This document shows, piece by piece, positions 8,187 through 16,244 of a stretch of 64,000 nucleotides of DNA. This stretch comes from Aquabacter sp040755535. GTDB taxonomy: Bacteria > Pseudomonadota > Alphaproteobacteria > Rhizobiales > Xanthobacteraceae. Within the stretch, counting starts at the first letter, position 1, and every line of letters starts with the position of its first letter. The translations under genes were made by a program, and so were the position numbers. Under the pieces are notes generated by a model. That model was not told where the DNA came from and searched no databases. It saw only the letters and a list, made by a program, of their open reading frames with translations. The stretch spans positions 1-64,000 of the forward strand of contig JBFMAV010000016.1 of assembly GCA_040755535.1 (NCBI GenBank), given 5' to 3'.

Positions 8187-9161
8187 GTGTCGAACCTTGC
8201 CTTGACGGCGCTGGCCTTGCTCGTGGAGGCGGCGGCCGGCTATCCGCCGCGCCTGCTCGGCTGGATTGGCCATCCTGTCATCTGGTTCGGACGCCTGATT
8301 GCATGGTTGGATCGCTTTCTCAATCGCGAGACCCACAGCTTCGCCCGCAGACGCGCCGGCGGGGTGCTCGCCGCCGTGGCGCTGCTGTTCGCCGTCATCC
8401 TGCCGAGCCTCCTGCTTCAGGGTGCGCTCATGGCCCTGCCCTTGGGCGCGCTCCTCTGCGCCATCCTGGCCTCCAGCCTTCTGGCGCAACGCTCGCTGCA
8501 TGAACACGTGGCCGATGTCGCACTGGCCCTGGAGCGCGACGGTCTCGCCGCAGGGAGACGAATGGTATCGCGCATTGTCGGACGCGACCCGGACGGGCTC
8601 GATGAAGCGGGAGTCGCGCGCGCGGCCATCGAGAGCCTGGCCGAGAATTTTTCCGATGGCATTGTCGCGCCGGCCTTCTGGATGGCGGTGGGGGGATTGC
8701 CGGGCGCCGCTGCCTACAAGGCCCTCAACACGGCGGACAGCATGATCGGCCACCGCTCCCCGCGATATGCCGCCTTCGGATGGGCGGCGGCACGGCTGGA
8801 CGATCTGGTGAACCTCCCTGCCTCACGCCTGTCGGGCCTCCTGATCGTGGGCGCGGCCGCGCTTCTCCCCGGATGTTCAGCCGGCGGCGCCTGGACCAGC
8901 ATGTGGCGCGACGCCCCGCATCATCGTTCACCCAATGCCGGCTGGCCCGAGGCTGCCATGGCCGGCGCGCTCGGCATCTCGATCGCCGGCCCGCGCAGCT
9001 ATGGCGGCGTCGAGGCGCCGGCGGCCTTTATGGGGAACGGGCGGCGCGAGATCGGGGCTGCCGATATCCGCGCGGCGCTGCGCCTGTATCGCTGGGCGGA
9101 CGGGCTCGGTGTCGGCGCGGTGGTCGTTCTGGCCCTCGCAGCCTTTATCGCGCGAGGCTGA
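8187..9161 (+). CDS. cbiB: Adenosylcobinamide-phosphate synthase CbiB/CobD
   Basis: Membrane enzyme that attaches aminopropanol (or its phosphate) to cobyric acid, giving (adenosyl)cobinamide (phosphate). The 324-residue protein has several hydrophobic helices and the family motifs GRDPDGLDEAGVARAAIES, AENFSDGIVAPAFW and ALNTADSMIGHRSPRY. The start is GTG at 8187, preceded by GGGGAGAGGA, 22 nt after the cysNC stop. It therefore appears to be read with the sulfate operon and is not in the riboswitch-controlled cob operon. Its 3' end overlaps the 3' end of the opposing cobQ by 17 nt. The naming clash between CbiB and CobD systems is historical; the function is clear. Confidence 0.94.
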   Translation: MSNLALTALALLVEAAAGYPPRLLGWIGHPVIWFGRLIAWLDRFLNRETHSFARRRAGGVLAAVALLFAVILPSLLLQGALMALPLGALLCAILASSLLAQRSLHEHVADVALALERDGLAAGRRMVSRIVGRDPDGLDEAGVARAAIESLAENFSDGIVAPAFWMAVGGLPGAAAYKALNTADSMIGHRSPRYAAFGWAAARLDDLVNLPASRLSGLLIVGAAALLPGCSAGGAWTSMWRDAPHHRSPNAGWPEAAMAGALGISIAGPRSYGGVEAPAAFMGNGRREIGAADIRAALRLYRWADGLGVGAVVVLALAAFIARG

Positions 9162-10608
9162 GAAGCCGGTCGAGGTCGACATGGGCCGCCAGATGGGCCG
9201 CAAGGGCGTCCAGGGTGTCCTCAACCTGCTGATCATAGGCAATCTGTGCCGGGCCGGCGGCAAGCAGCGCGAGCCATGCACCGCGCTGGGCATCGTCGGC
9301 GAATAGCCCATGGACATAGGTGCCCATGATGCGCCCGGAGGCGCTCACCGCGCCCTCATCCGCGATCCCCGCCATTCTGGCGACACGAGAAAAGGGGCGC
9401 GCCCGATCCGGCCCTTCCGATTCCCCCATATGCATTTCATAGCCAGTGAAGGGCGCATCGAGGCAGGAATGACCCGACACCGCCTCCAGCCGCTTTTCTG
9501 CCGTAAGGCAGGTCGAAACGTCCAGCAGTCCCAGACCTTCGGCCGCGCCTGCCGGCCCCTCGATCCCCTGTGGATCCTCGATCCGCTTCCCGAGCATCTG
9601 GTAGCCCCCGCACAGGCCGAGAATCCGCCCACCGCGCCGCGCAAAGGCGATAATGTCATGGTGTAGCCCGCCGACTTTCAACGCCGCGAGATCCGCGAGG
9701 GTCGCCTTTGAGCCGAGCAGCAGGACCATGTCCGTGTCGAGCGGTAGGGTCTCATGCGGTCGAAGCCGGATGAGGTTCACCGACGGCTCCGCGTCCAGCG
9801 GGTCGAGATCATCGAAATTCGACACGTGGGGCAGGATTGGCACGGCGATGGTGCGCCTTGCCTGGCCTTTGCGAGGCAGTGGCGCTTCGAGCGCCAGGGC
9901 ATCCTCAGCCGGCAAAATAGATGCTGAGCCGAAAAAGGGAATGAGCCCGAGCGCAGGCCAGCCGGTATGCGCCGAGATGAGCCTCAACCCCTCGTCAAAC
10001 AGACGAGGATCACCCCTGAACTTATTGATAAGAAATCCTTTTACGAGAGCCTCATCCTTTACATCAAGCACGATCCGTGTGCCTGCGACGCTGGCGATCA
10101 CGCCGCCCCTGTCGATGTCCCCGATCAGGATCACGGGGCAGTCGGCGGCGCGCGCGAACCCCATGTTGGCAATGTCATTGGCGCGCAGATTGACCTCGGA
10201 CGCGCTGCCGGCGCCTTCCACCAGGACGAGGTCGGCCTCCGCTAGAAGGCGCCGGAAGCTTTCAAGGACGGCAGGCATCAACCCCGCCTTCATGGATTGG
10301 TAGGCGGCGGCCTTGGCGCTTCCGACCACCTGCCCCTGGACGACGATCTGCGCGCCCACCTCGCTCTGCGGCTTCAGCAGGACGGGATTCATGTGGACCG
10401 ACGGAGCGACGTGGCACGCGCGGGCCTGGAGCGCCTGGGCGCGTCCGATTTCGCCACCGTCCGGGGTGACGGCTGCATTGTTCGACATGTTCTGTGGCTT
10501 GAACGGGCGCACCCTGAGACCGCGCTGGGCGAAGGCCCGGCAAAAGCCGGCCACTAGGAGCGACTTGCCTACGTTGGACCCCGTCCCTTGGAACATCAAG
10601 GCGGGCAT
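9145..10608 (-). CDS. cobQ: Cobyric acid synthase CobQ
   Basis: Amidates side chains of adenosylcobyrinic acid a,c-diamide with glutamine and ATP to give adenosylcobyric acid. The 487-residue protein has an N-terminal dethiobiotin-synthetase-like ATPase domain (GTGSNVGKSLLVAGF, 8-22, then FKPQNMSNNAAVT) and a C-terminal class I glutamine amidotransferase domain with nucleophile Cys in LGLCGGYQMLG and His in TYVHGLF. Last gene of hupE-cobU-cobO-cobQ, starting 3 nt after the cobO stop. Length and motifs are standard. Confidence 0.97.
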   Translation of the reverse strand: MPALMFQGTGSNVGKSLLVAGFCRAFAQRGLRVRPFKPQNMSNNAAVTPDGGEIGRAQALQARACHVAPSVHMNPVLLKPQSEVGAQIVVQGQVVGSAKAAAYQSMKAGLMPAVLESFRRLLAEADLVLVEGAGSASEVNLRANDIANMGFARAADCPVILIGDIDRGGVIASVAGTRIVLDVKDEALVKGFLINKFRGDPRLFDEGLRLISAHTGWPALGLIPFFGSASILPAEDALALEAPLPRKGQARRTIAVPILPHVSNFDDLDPLDAEPSVNLIRLRPHETLPLDTDMVLLLGSKATLADLAALKVGGLHHDIIAFARRGGRILGLCGGYQMLGKRIEDPQGIEGPAGAAEGLGLLDVSTCLTAEKRLEAVSGHSCLDAPFTGYEMHMGESEGPDRARPFSRVARMAGIADEGAVSASGRIMGTYVHGLFADDAQRGAWLALLAAGPAQIAYDQQVEDTLDALAAHLAAHVDLDRLLSLAR

Positions 10609-10611
10609 GGC

Positions 10612-11232
10612 TCAGAACTCGATACCGACCTGGGCCTTCACGCCGGCGGCAAAATGGTGCTTCACCTGCCCCATTTCGGTGACCAGATCGGCGGCCTCGA
10701 TCAGTTCCGGCTTGGCATTTCGGCCCGTCACCACCACGTGCAGGTCGCTGCGCCGCGCCTTGAGCGCCGCGACGACATGCGCGAGATCGAGATAATCGTA
10801 GCGCAGCGCGATATTGAGTTCGTCGAGGATCAGGAGGCGCACCGCGGGGTCCGCCATCAGGTCTTCAGCCTTGGCGAAGGCGCGCGCCGCCGCCGCCTTG
10901 TCCCTGGCGAGGTCCTGCGTCTCCCAGGTGAAGCCCTCGCCCATGGTATGCCAGCGCATGCGGTCGCCGAACGCGGCAAAGGCCTCCTGCTCGCCGGTCT
11001 GCCAGGCGCCCTTGATGAATTGAACCACCCCCACCGTGCCGCCACGCCCGAGCATGCGCAATGCAAGGCCAAAGGCAGCCGTGCTTTTGCCTTTTCCGGG
11101 GCCGGTATGGACGATGAGAAGACCTTTCTCGGCAACCGTTTTGGCAGCCACCTCGGCATCCTGGACCGCCTTGCGCTTTGCCATTTTGGCGCGGTGGCGG
11201 GCCTCGTCTTCTGCGCTCAGTGCATCGCTCAT
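10612..11232 (-). CDS. cobO: Corrinoid adenosyltransferase CobO
   Basis: Transfers the 5'-deoxyadenosyl group from ATP to Co(I) corrinoids. The 206-residue protein has the P-loop TGPGKGKST (about 43-51) near the N-terminus, then GVVQFIKGAWQTGE, LLILDELNIALRY and VVVTGRNAKPELIEAADLVTEM, all typical of the CobA/CobO family. The ATG at 11232 overlaps the cobU stop in ATGA, so translation is probably coupled; an upstream in-frame codon at 11292 would run back into cobU and is less likely. The N-terminal extension before the P-loop is normal for CobO. Confidence 0.96.
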   Translation of the reverse strand: MSDALSAEDEARHRAKMAKRKAVQDAEVAAKTVAEKGLLIVHTGPGKGKSTAAFGLALRMLGRGGTVGVVQFIKGAWQTGEQEAFAAFGDRMRWHTMGEGFTWETQDLARDKAAAARAFAKAEDLMADPAVRLLILDELNIALRYDYLDLAHVVAALKARRSDLHVVVTGRNAKPELIEAADLVTEMGQVKHHFAAGVKAQVGIEF

Positions 11233-11759
11233 AATGCGCGTCCCTTCACGGTCATCGGCAAGCCGGCCACCATGAACACCACATGATCGCATAGGCCGGC
11301 CGCGGCCTGATTGAGGCGTCCGGCGGCATCGCGGAACCGCCGGGCAAGGGCATTGTCCGGGACAATTCCGAGCCCCACCTCATTGGACACCAGGACTGTC
11401 CGCCCGCGCCTGCCGCTCAAGGCCGCAATCAGCCTTTCTTGTTCACGTTCCAGATCGTTATCCGCCAGCAAGTGATTGGAAAGCCACAAGGTGAGGCAAT
11501 CTATCAGAAGTGGAACGTCAGGAGGCGCGGCTCCCAAAAGGCCGACCAGATCCAGCGGGCAATCATGCGTGATCCAGCGTGCATCCCGGCGCGCGCGGTG
11601 GAGCGCGATGCGCTCCACCATTTCGGCGTCGAAAGCCTGTGCTGTGGCCGCGTAATGGTGGGGCGGGGACTCCCGCTCGATCAGGGCTTCGGCGTAACGG
11701 CTCTTGCCCGAGCGCGCGCCGCCAAGCACCAGAACGAGCGGGCCTCCTGCGTCCGGCAC
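11229..11759 (-). CDS. cobU: Bifunctional adenosylcobinamide kinase / adenosylcobinamide-phosphate guanylyltransferase
   Basis: Phosphorylates adenosylcobinamide and then attaches GMP, activating it for the lower ligand. With the GTG start at 11759 the protein has 176 residues, the usual CobU/CobP size. The P-loop LGGARSGKSRYAE is at about 11-23, followed by DCLTLWLSNHL and VSNEVGLGIVP. A codon at 11840 would extend it 74 nt into hupE and is not supported by family alignment; the GTG lies 7 nt after the hupE stop. The 3' end overlaps cobO by 4 nt. Confidence 0.93.
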   Translation of the reverse strand: MPDAGGPLVLVLGGARSGKSRYAEALIERESPPHHYAATAQAFDAEMVERIALHRARRDARWITHDCPLDLVGLLGAAPPDVPLLIDCLTLWLSNHLLADNDLEREQERLIAALSGRRGRTVLVSNEVGLGIVPDNALARRFRDAAGRLNQAAAGLCDHVVFMVAGLPMTVKGRAL

Positions 11760-11766
11760 GCGCCGG

Positions 11767-12375
11767 TCAGCCAGGCAGGATATGGCCTGCCAGGACGGCG
11801 AGCCCGATGCCGGCCACCGCCGCACCGCCGAGGCGGGCATTGATCGGCGAGGCGAGAAGCTGACGGGTCAAGCCCGCGACGCCGAGCGCGATCACGCTCT
11901 GGATCAGGAAGAGGCCGGCGAGATAAGCCACCAGGGGGGTCTGCTCCGCGCCATAGATGGATTCGCCATAGGCATATCCATGAAACAGGCCCGCGACGGC
12001 GAACAGGACCGCCCAGGCCCCAGCCGGTAGCGCCGTTCCGCGTGCCAGCAGAACACCCACCAGCAGGACAGAGGCCGCCACCAGAAGCTCGGCGCCGGGA
12101 ACCCCGATCCCGGCCACATGCGCCATGACACCCAGCATGGAGGCGCCGACAAATGCCAGCGCCATCAGGCCGCTCAGGCCATAGGCACCGATGGCGACAC
12201 CCACGGCGACGATGAAGGCGAGATGGTCAAGGCCGATCACCGGATGGCCGAGGCCGGACAGCAGGCCCTGAGCGAGCGTGTTCGGAAGCTGGCCGTCCAT
12301 CATGTGATGGGCGTGGGCAGGAAGCGTGAGCGCAACCGTGGCAAAAGCGGCAAGCGCGAGGCGGCGAGACATCAT
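11767..12375 (-). CDS. hupE: HupE/UreJ-family metal transporter, riboswitch controlled
   Basis: A 202-residue membrane protein with an N-terminal signal-like segment (MSRRLALAAF ... ALTLPAHA) and about six hydrophobic helices. HupE/UreJ signatures are present: HPVIGLDHLAFIVAVG and LFHGYAYGE, with His/Asp residues suited to Ni or Co binding. HupE proteins are secondary nickel/cobalt permeases. The position directly behind a cobalamin riboswitch and ahead of cobU-cobO-cobQ argues for cobalt uptake. No hydrogenase or urease genes are in the window. Start: AGGAG is 6 nt before the ATG at 12375; ATGs at 12381 and 12372 are alternatives. Confidence 0.9.
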   Translation of the reverse strand: MMSRRLALAAFATVALTLPAHAHHMMDGQLPNTLAQGLLSGLGHPVIGLDHLAFIVAVGVAIGAYGLSGLMALAFVGASMLGVMAHVAGIGVPGAELLVAASVLLVGVLLARGTALPAGAWAVLFAVAGLFHGYAYGESIYGAEQTPLVAYLAGLFLIQSVIALGVAGLTRQLLASPINARLGGAAVAGIGLAVLAGHILPG

Positions 12376-12429
12376 GATCATCTCCTGGCCCTCCCTCCGA
12401 GGGCTGGTGGGGCCGCAAGGCCGTTGGTC

Positions 12430-12592
12430 GCCGGCAGGTCTCCTGGCTCGCGGCTCATCGCGCCCGCCCGGCCTTCCCGGGGCAAACCCCAGTGGCATGA
12501 TAGGACGCGCGCTCGCCGCTTACAGTTGCGGGGGCAGCTGCGGCATCAGGACGAAACACCCTCACCGCATTCCCTTGGATTTCCGAATGGAA
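12430..12592 (-). ncRNA. Cobalamin (AdoCbl-type) riboswitch upstream of hupE
   Basis: Read on the minus strand, the conserved cobalamin-riboswitch blocks appear in the right order: GGGAATGCGGTGAGG (about 12559-12573), CCCCCGCAACTGTAAGCGG (about 12515-12533), ATGCCACTGG (about 12490-12499), and the near-invariant GAGCCAGGAGACCTGCC (12433-12449). Boundaries are approximate. The aptamer ends about 55 nt before the hupE ATG. Between them lies a short hairpin (CCCTC/GAGGG) next to the hupE ribosome-binding site, which suggests control of translation start. Expected effect: high B12 lowers expression of hupE-cobU-cobO-cobQ. Confidence 0.93.
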
Positions 12593-12650
12593 AACCGACG
12601 ACTCTTCGGACTATAGCGCCGCGCGCGTGCACCGCAACGGCGGCTTCACA

Positions 12651-14090
12651 TCATTGCCGCGCTTTCGCCACAAGCGATGAGGTAGAGCGGCCCGCGACCA
12701 GATCCGCGAGGACCAGACGGCCGCCATGAGCCTGGACCACGTCGGCGCCCACCACGTCTTCCGGCTTGTAGTCCGCGCCCTTGACCAGCACGTCGGGCAG
12801 CAAGGCGCGGATCGCTTCGAGCGGGGTGTCCTCGTCGAACAGCACCACAAGGTCCACGCAGCGCATGGCGCCGATCACCCGCGCCCGGGCGGCTTCATCC
12901 TGGAGCGGACGGCTCGGTCCCTTGAGGCGGCGGGTGGAGGCATCGGTATTGAGCGCCACCACCAGTCGATCGCCTTCCGCCGCCGCCGCTTCCAGCAAGG
13001 CCACATGACCGGGATGCACGAGATCGAAGCAGCCATTGGTGAAGACAACCTTGGCGCCCCCGGCCTGCCAGCCAGCCACTATCTCCTTCGCGCGCTCCAC
13101 GGACACCAGGGCGCCGGGGGGCGCCTCGTGAGGCAACGCCCGCTCCAGCGCCGTCGCGATCTCGGCGCGCGTGACCACGGCCGTCCCGAGCTTTCCCACC
13201 GCGATGGCCGCCGCCGCATTGGCGATCCGCACGCACGTTTCCATAGCTTCGCCGGCCGAAAGCGCGGTGGCCAGGGCTGCGAGGGCGGTGTCGCCCGCGC
13301 CGGAGACGTCGAACACCTCGCGCGCCTCGGCGGCCACATGCAGGATGCTCCCGTCCTGCCGCCACAGCGTCATGCCCTTCTCGGCGCGCGTGACGAGAAC
13401 ATCGCCGCCGAACTGCGCCCCGGCCGCAGCCGCAGCCGCAGCCGCCTGCGCGTCGGTCTCATCCGGCAGACCCGTCGCTTCGGAAAGTTCGCGCCGATTG
13501 GGCGTGACGAGGCGGGCGCCGCGATAGGCTTCAAAGGTACGCCGCTTCGGATCGACAATTACCGGTATGCCGCGCTGCGCGGCCGCGTCCATGACGGCGG
13601 CGATCACCGCATCGCTGAGCACGCCCTTGGCATAGTCAGACAGGACAGCGACGTCGCACACGCTCACGGCTGCGCGGGCCGCATTCATCAGCCGGGCTTC
13701 GATGTCGCTCGAGGCGGGCGCCGTCACCTCCGCGTCGATGCGCACGATCTGCTGCCGCCCGCTCATGACGCGGGTCTTGCAGATGGTGGGACGCGCGGCA
13801 TCCACCACCAGCCCGTCGATACCGATGCTCAGATACGCCTGGAGCGCCGCCCGCAAGTCTTCGGCGCGCGCGTCCGCCCCGACCAACCCCACCAAATGCA
13901 CCGGCGCGCCCATGGCCGCGATGTTCGCCGCGACATTGGCCGCCCCGCCCGGCACCAGCCGATCCGACCCGTGCACCAGCACAGGCACCGGGGCCTCGGG
14001 GGAAATGCGGGACACGCTGCCGGTCACGTAATGATCGAGGATGATGTCCCCGATGACGGCGATCGGGCCGGGACGGGTGTGCGCGAACAT
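12651..14090 (-). CDS. hldE: Bifunctional heptose 7-phosphate kinase / heptose 1-phosphate adenylyltransferase HldE
   Basis: Makes ADP-D-glycero-D-manno-heptose for the LPS inner core. The 479-residue protein has an N-terminal ribokinase-type domain (IGDIILDHYVTGSVSRISPE near the start; VSGAGDTALAALA as catalytic motif) and a C-terminal nucleotidyltransferase domain starting near residue 340 (FTNGCFDLVHPGHVALLE). It is the full fusion, not the split HldA/HldC pair. A run of GCCGCA units at 13423-13446 encodes part of an alanine-rich loop in the kinase domain. It starts 7 nt after the hldD stop and is last in the waaF-waaC-hldD-hldE set. Confidence 0.96.
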   Translation of the reverse strand: MFAHTRPGPIAVIGDIILDHYVTGSVSRISPEAPVPVLVHGSDRLVPGGAANVAANIAAMGAPVHLVGLVGADARAEDLRAALQAYLSIGIDGLVVDAARPTICKTRVMSGRQQIVRIDAEVTAPASSDIEARLMNAARAAVSVCDVAVLSDYAKGVLSDAVIAAVMDAAAQRGIPVIVDPKRRTFEAYRGARLVTPNRRELSEATGLPDETDAQAAAAAAAAGAQFGGDVLVTRAEKGMTLWRQDGSILHVAAEAREVFDVSGAGDTALAALATALSAGEAMETCVRIANAAAAIAVGKLGTAVVTRAEIATALERALPHEAPPGALVSVERAKEIVAGWQAGGAKVVFTNGCFDLVHPGHVALLEAAAAEGDRLVVALNTDASTRRLKGPSRPLQDEAARARVIGAMRCVDLVVLFDEDTPLEAIRALLPDVLVKGADYKPEDVVGADVVQAHGGRLVLADLVAGRSTSSLVAKARQ

Positions 14091-14097
14091 GACGCCC

Positions 14098-15099
14098 TCA
14101 GCCGTTGGAAGCGCGCAGATGCGCGGTTACATAATGGTTCACGCCGTCTTCGAGCGAGGTAAACGGGCGCGTGAAGCCGGCGGCGCGCAGCTTCGTCATG
14201 TCCGCCTGCGTGAAATATTGATAGGCGCCGCGAAGGCGCTCGGGCATGTCCACATAGTCGATGCGCGCCGTCTGGCCGGCCGCCGCGAACACGGCGTGTG
14301 CCAGGTCCGCGAAGCTGCGCGCCTCACCCGTCCCCACATTGAAGATGCCGCTGACCGCGGGCGTCTCAAACAGCCAGCGCACCACGGCAACGCAATCGGC
14401 CACATAAACGAAGTCGCGCAATTGCCCCCCGTCCGCATATGCCGGGTCGTGGGACTTGAACAAGGTCACCGCCGCCCCCGCCGCCGCCGTGGGATAGATC
14501 TTGTGAATCACGGAGCGCATGTCGCCCTTATGGCCTTCGCCGGGGCCGTAGACATTGAAGAAACGCAGGCCCGCCCATTGGGGCGGTCGGGGCCGGCCAG
14601 CATCCACGTCCGCCCGGAAGCGACGGTCGACCATCAGCTTGCTCCACCCATACAGGTTGAGCGGAGCGAGGGTCATAAGGTCCGACGCGGCTTCCCCATC
14701 GCGGAAGCCTTGGCGTCCATCGCCATAGGTGGCGGCGGAAGACGCGTAGATGAAGCGGAGCCCCTTGCGCGCGCAGAGCTCCCAAAGATCAACAGAGGCA
14801 CGAATGTTCTGCGCCACGATCTTGTCGCCATCGGTTTCGGTGGTGGCGGAAATGGCGCCCATATGAACGACGACTGCGATCCGTCCGCCCTCTGTTTCCA
14901 GAAAGGCATTCACCGCCTCCGGTCGAATGACGTCGGCGAGCAAGATGTCGGCAATGTTGCGCCACTTGGGTCCATGTTCCAGCCAGTCGGCGATCACGAC
15001 GCGAAAGCCATCGTGCGCGAAGGCACGCGCGATATTCGAGCCGATGAACCCTGCGCCACCGGTTACCAACACCGTGTCGCGAATGCCTTGCACCGTCAT
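14098..15099 (-). CDS. hldD: ADP-L-glycero-D-manno-heptose 6-epimerase HldD
   Basis: Inverts C6 of ADP-D,D-heptose to the L,D form used in the LPS core. The 333-residue extended short-chain dehydrogenase has VTGGAGFIGSNIARAF near the N-terminus for NADP binding, YASSAATYGDG for the catalytic Ser region and LYGWSKLMVDR containing the Tyr-x3-Lys pair. The start at 15099 has GGGAGGAAGGTGAGG just upstream; the reading frame is open much further upstream, but that part overlaps waaC in another frame. Spacing to hldE is 7 nt. Confidence 0.96.
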   Translation of the reverse strand: MTVQGIRDTVLVTGGAGFIGSNIARAFAHDGFRVVIADWLEHGPKWRNIADILLADVIRPEAVNAFLETEGGRIAVVVHMGAISATTETDGDKIVAQNIRASVDLWELCARKGLRFIYASSAATYGDGRQGFRDGEAASDLMTLAPLNLYGWSKLMVDRRFRADVDAGRPRPPQWAGLRFFNVYGPGEGHKGDMRSVIHKIYPTAAAGAAVTLFKSHDPAYADGGQLRDFVYVADCVAVVRWLFETPAVSGIFNVGTGEARSFADLAHAVFAAAGQTARIDYVDMPERLRGAYQYFTQADMTKLRAAGFTRPFTSLEDGVNHYVTAHLRASNG

Positions 15100-15155
15100 G
15101 GACCTCACCTTCCTCCCCCGCCGGCCCGGCGGCATCTGCCGATCCGGATCGCGCT

Positions 15156-16244
15156 CTAGGGTGAACCAGGAGGGGGAACCGAGCCGGCTCCCTGTGCCAT
15201 GGGGTGACGCGCCTTGTCCATGGCGTCGGCATGTCCAAACCGCAGGACGTTGAGACTGCGCCAGGCTGCGAGAGCGGAATGATCCACCATGCAGGGCGGC
15301 CCCTCCAGCGTGTGAGGTGCAATCTTGCAGCGGCTCTTCTCGCACGGAGCGCAAGGCCGAAACGACCGCAGCTCCAAAACTTTCGGGCCATAAAGCCCGG
15401 TCAGGCGGGGATTGGTCGGCCCATAGAGGCCGACCGTCGGCACACCGACGGCGGCGGCAAGGTGTCCGAGCCCGGAATCCACCGCCACCACACCCTGCGC
15501 TCCCGCAATCACCGGGGCGAGACCGTCGATGGGAGCGGGAGGAACAAGCCGCACCCACGGCATATCCCGCGCGATCGTCTCGGCGCGAGTGCGTTCCGCA
15601 TCCCCAAGGGCAAACAGCCTCGTCTCCAGGCCGGCGTCGGCGGCAAGATTCGCCAGTTCCCGCCACCGAACCCCGGTCCATGTTTTCGTCGGCCAAGTGG
15701 TGCCGTGCATCAACAGTACATAGGGCGCGACGGTGTCCTGCGGCGCAATGGACAGGCCGGCATCGATCGGAAGGCCGTCGAGCTCATACCCCAGCGCGGC
15801 CCCGAACAATTTCCGGATCCGCACCGCCATATGCTCGACTTCGGGAATGTGGTGGCCCCGGCGGTAGAAGAACGGCGCCAGGGCCTCCCGCGCTGATCCG
15901 CGCGCGAAGCCGTGCCGCGGACCCGTAGCGAAACAGGCAATGGCCGCACTCTTCAGGAGCCCCTGTGCGTCGATCACCAGATCGTAACGCTCGCGCGCGA
16001 GGGCCGCGCGTACCGCCTGCCCCTCCGCCGAGCGCCAGCCCGCGACAGGTGACTTGCGCAAGCGGCGCATCGGGATCGGAATGACATGTCGCACTGCCGG
16101 ATGCAGCCGGACCAGAGGAGCGAACGCTTCCTCGACGGCCCAGTCCACCGTGAGACCGGGCACCCGCTTCACCGCGTCCGTGAGCGCCGGAAAAGTGTGG
16201 ACCACGTCCCCGAGCGACGAGAGCTTCACGATAAGAAGCTTCAT
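15156..16244 (-). CDS. waaC: Lipopolysaccharide heptosyltransferase I WaaC
   Basis: Adds the first heptose to Kdo2-lipid A. The 362-residue GT9-family protein starts MKLLIVKLSSLGDVVHTFPAL, the classic WaaC N-terminus. It contains HGTTWPTKTWTGVRWRELA for sugar-nucleotide binding, and VVAVDSGLGHLAAAVGVPTVGLYGPTNP, split across the nucleotide-binding half. The ATG at 16244 overlaps the waaF stop in ATGA. The C-terminus runs about 25 residues past the last conserved block, with a Pro/Gly tail. WaaC versus WaaF is assigned from the N-terminal motif and operon order. Confidence 0.93.
   Translation of the reverse strand: MKLLIVKLSSLGDVVHTFPALTDAVKRVPGLTVDWAVEEAFAPLVRLHPAVRHVIPIPMRRLRKSPVAGWRSAEGQAVRAALARERYDLVIDAQGLLKSAAIACFATGPRHGFARGSAREALAPFFYRRGHHIPEVEHMAVRIRKLFGAALGYELDGLPIDAGLSIAPQDTVAPYVLLMHGTTWPTKTWTGVRWRELANLAADAGLETRLFALGDAERTRAETIARDMPWVRLVPPAPIDGLAPVIAGAQGVVAVDSGLGHLAAAVGVPTVGLYGPTNPRLTGLYGPKVLELRSFRPCAPCEKSRCKIAPHTLEGPPCMVDHSALAAWRSLNVLRFGHADAMDKARHPMAQGAGSVPPPGSP

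Noticed and set aside
13423..13446. GCCGCA hexanucleotide run in hldE as a possible phase-variable repeat
   Set aside because: Only three perfect units plus one variant, in frame and encoding alanines; changes would not switch the gene off.
15100..15696. N-terminal extension of hldD by 199 codons
   Set aside because: It lies over waaC in another frame; the hldD family start at 15099 has a strong ribosome-binding site.
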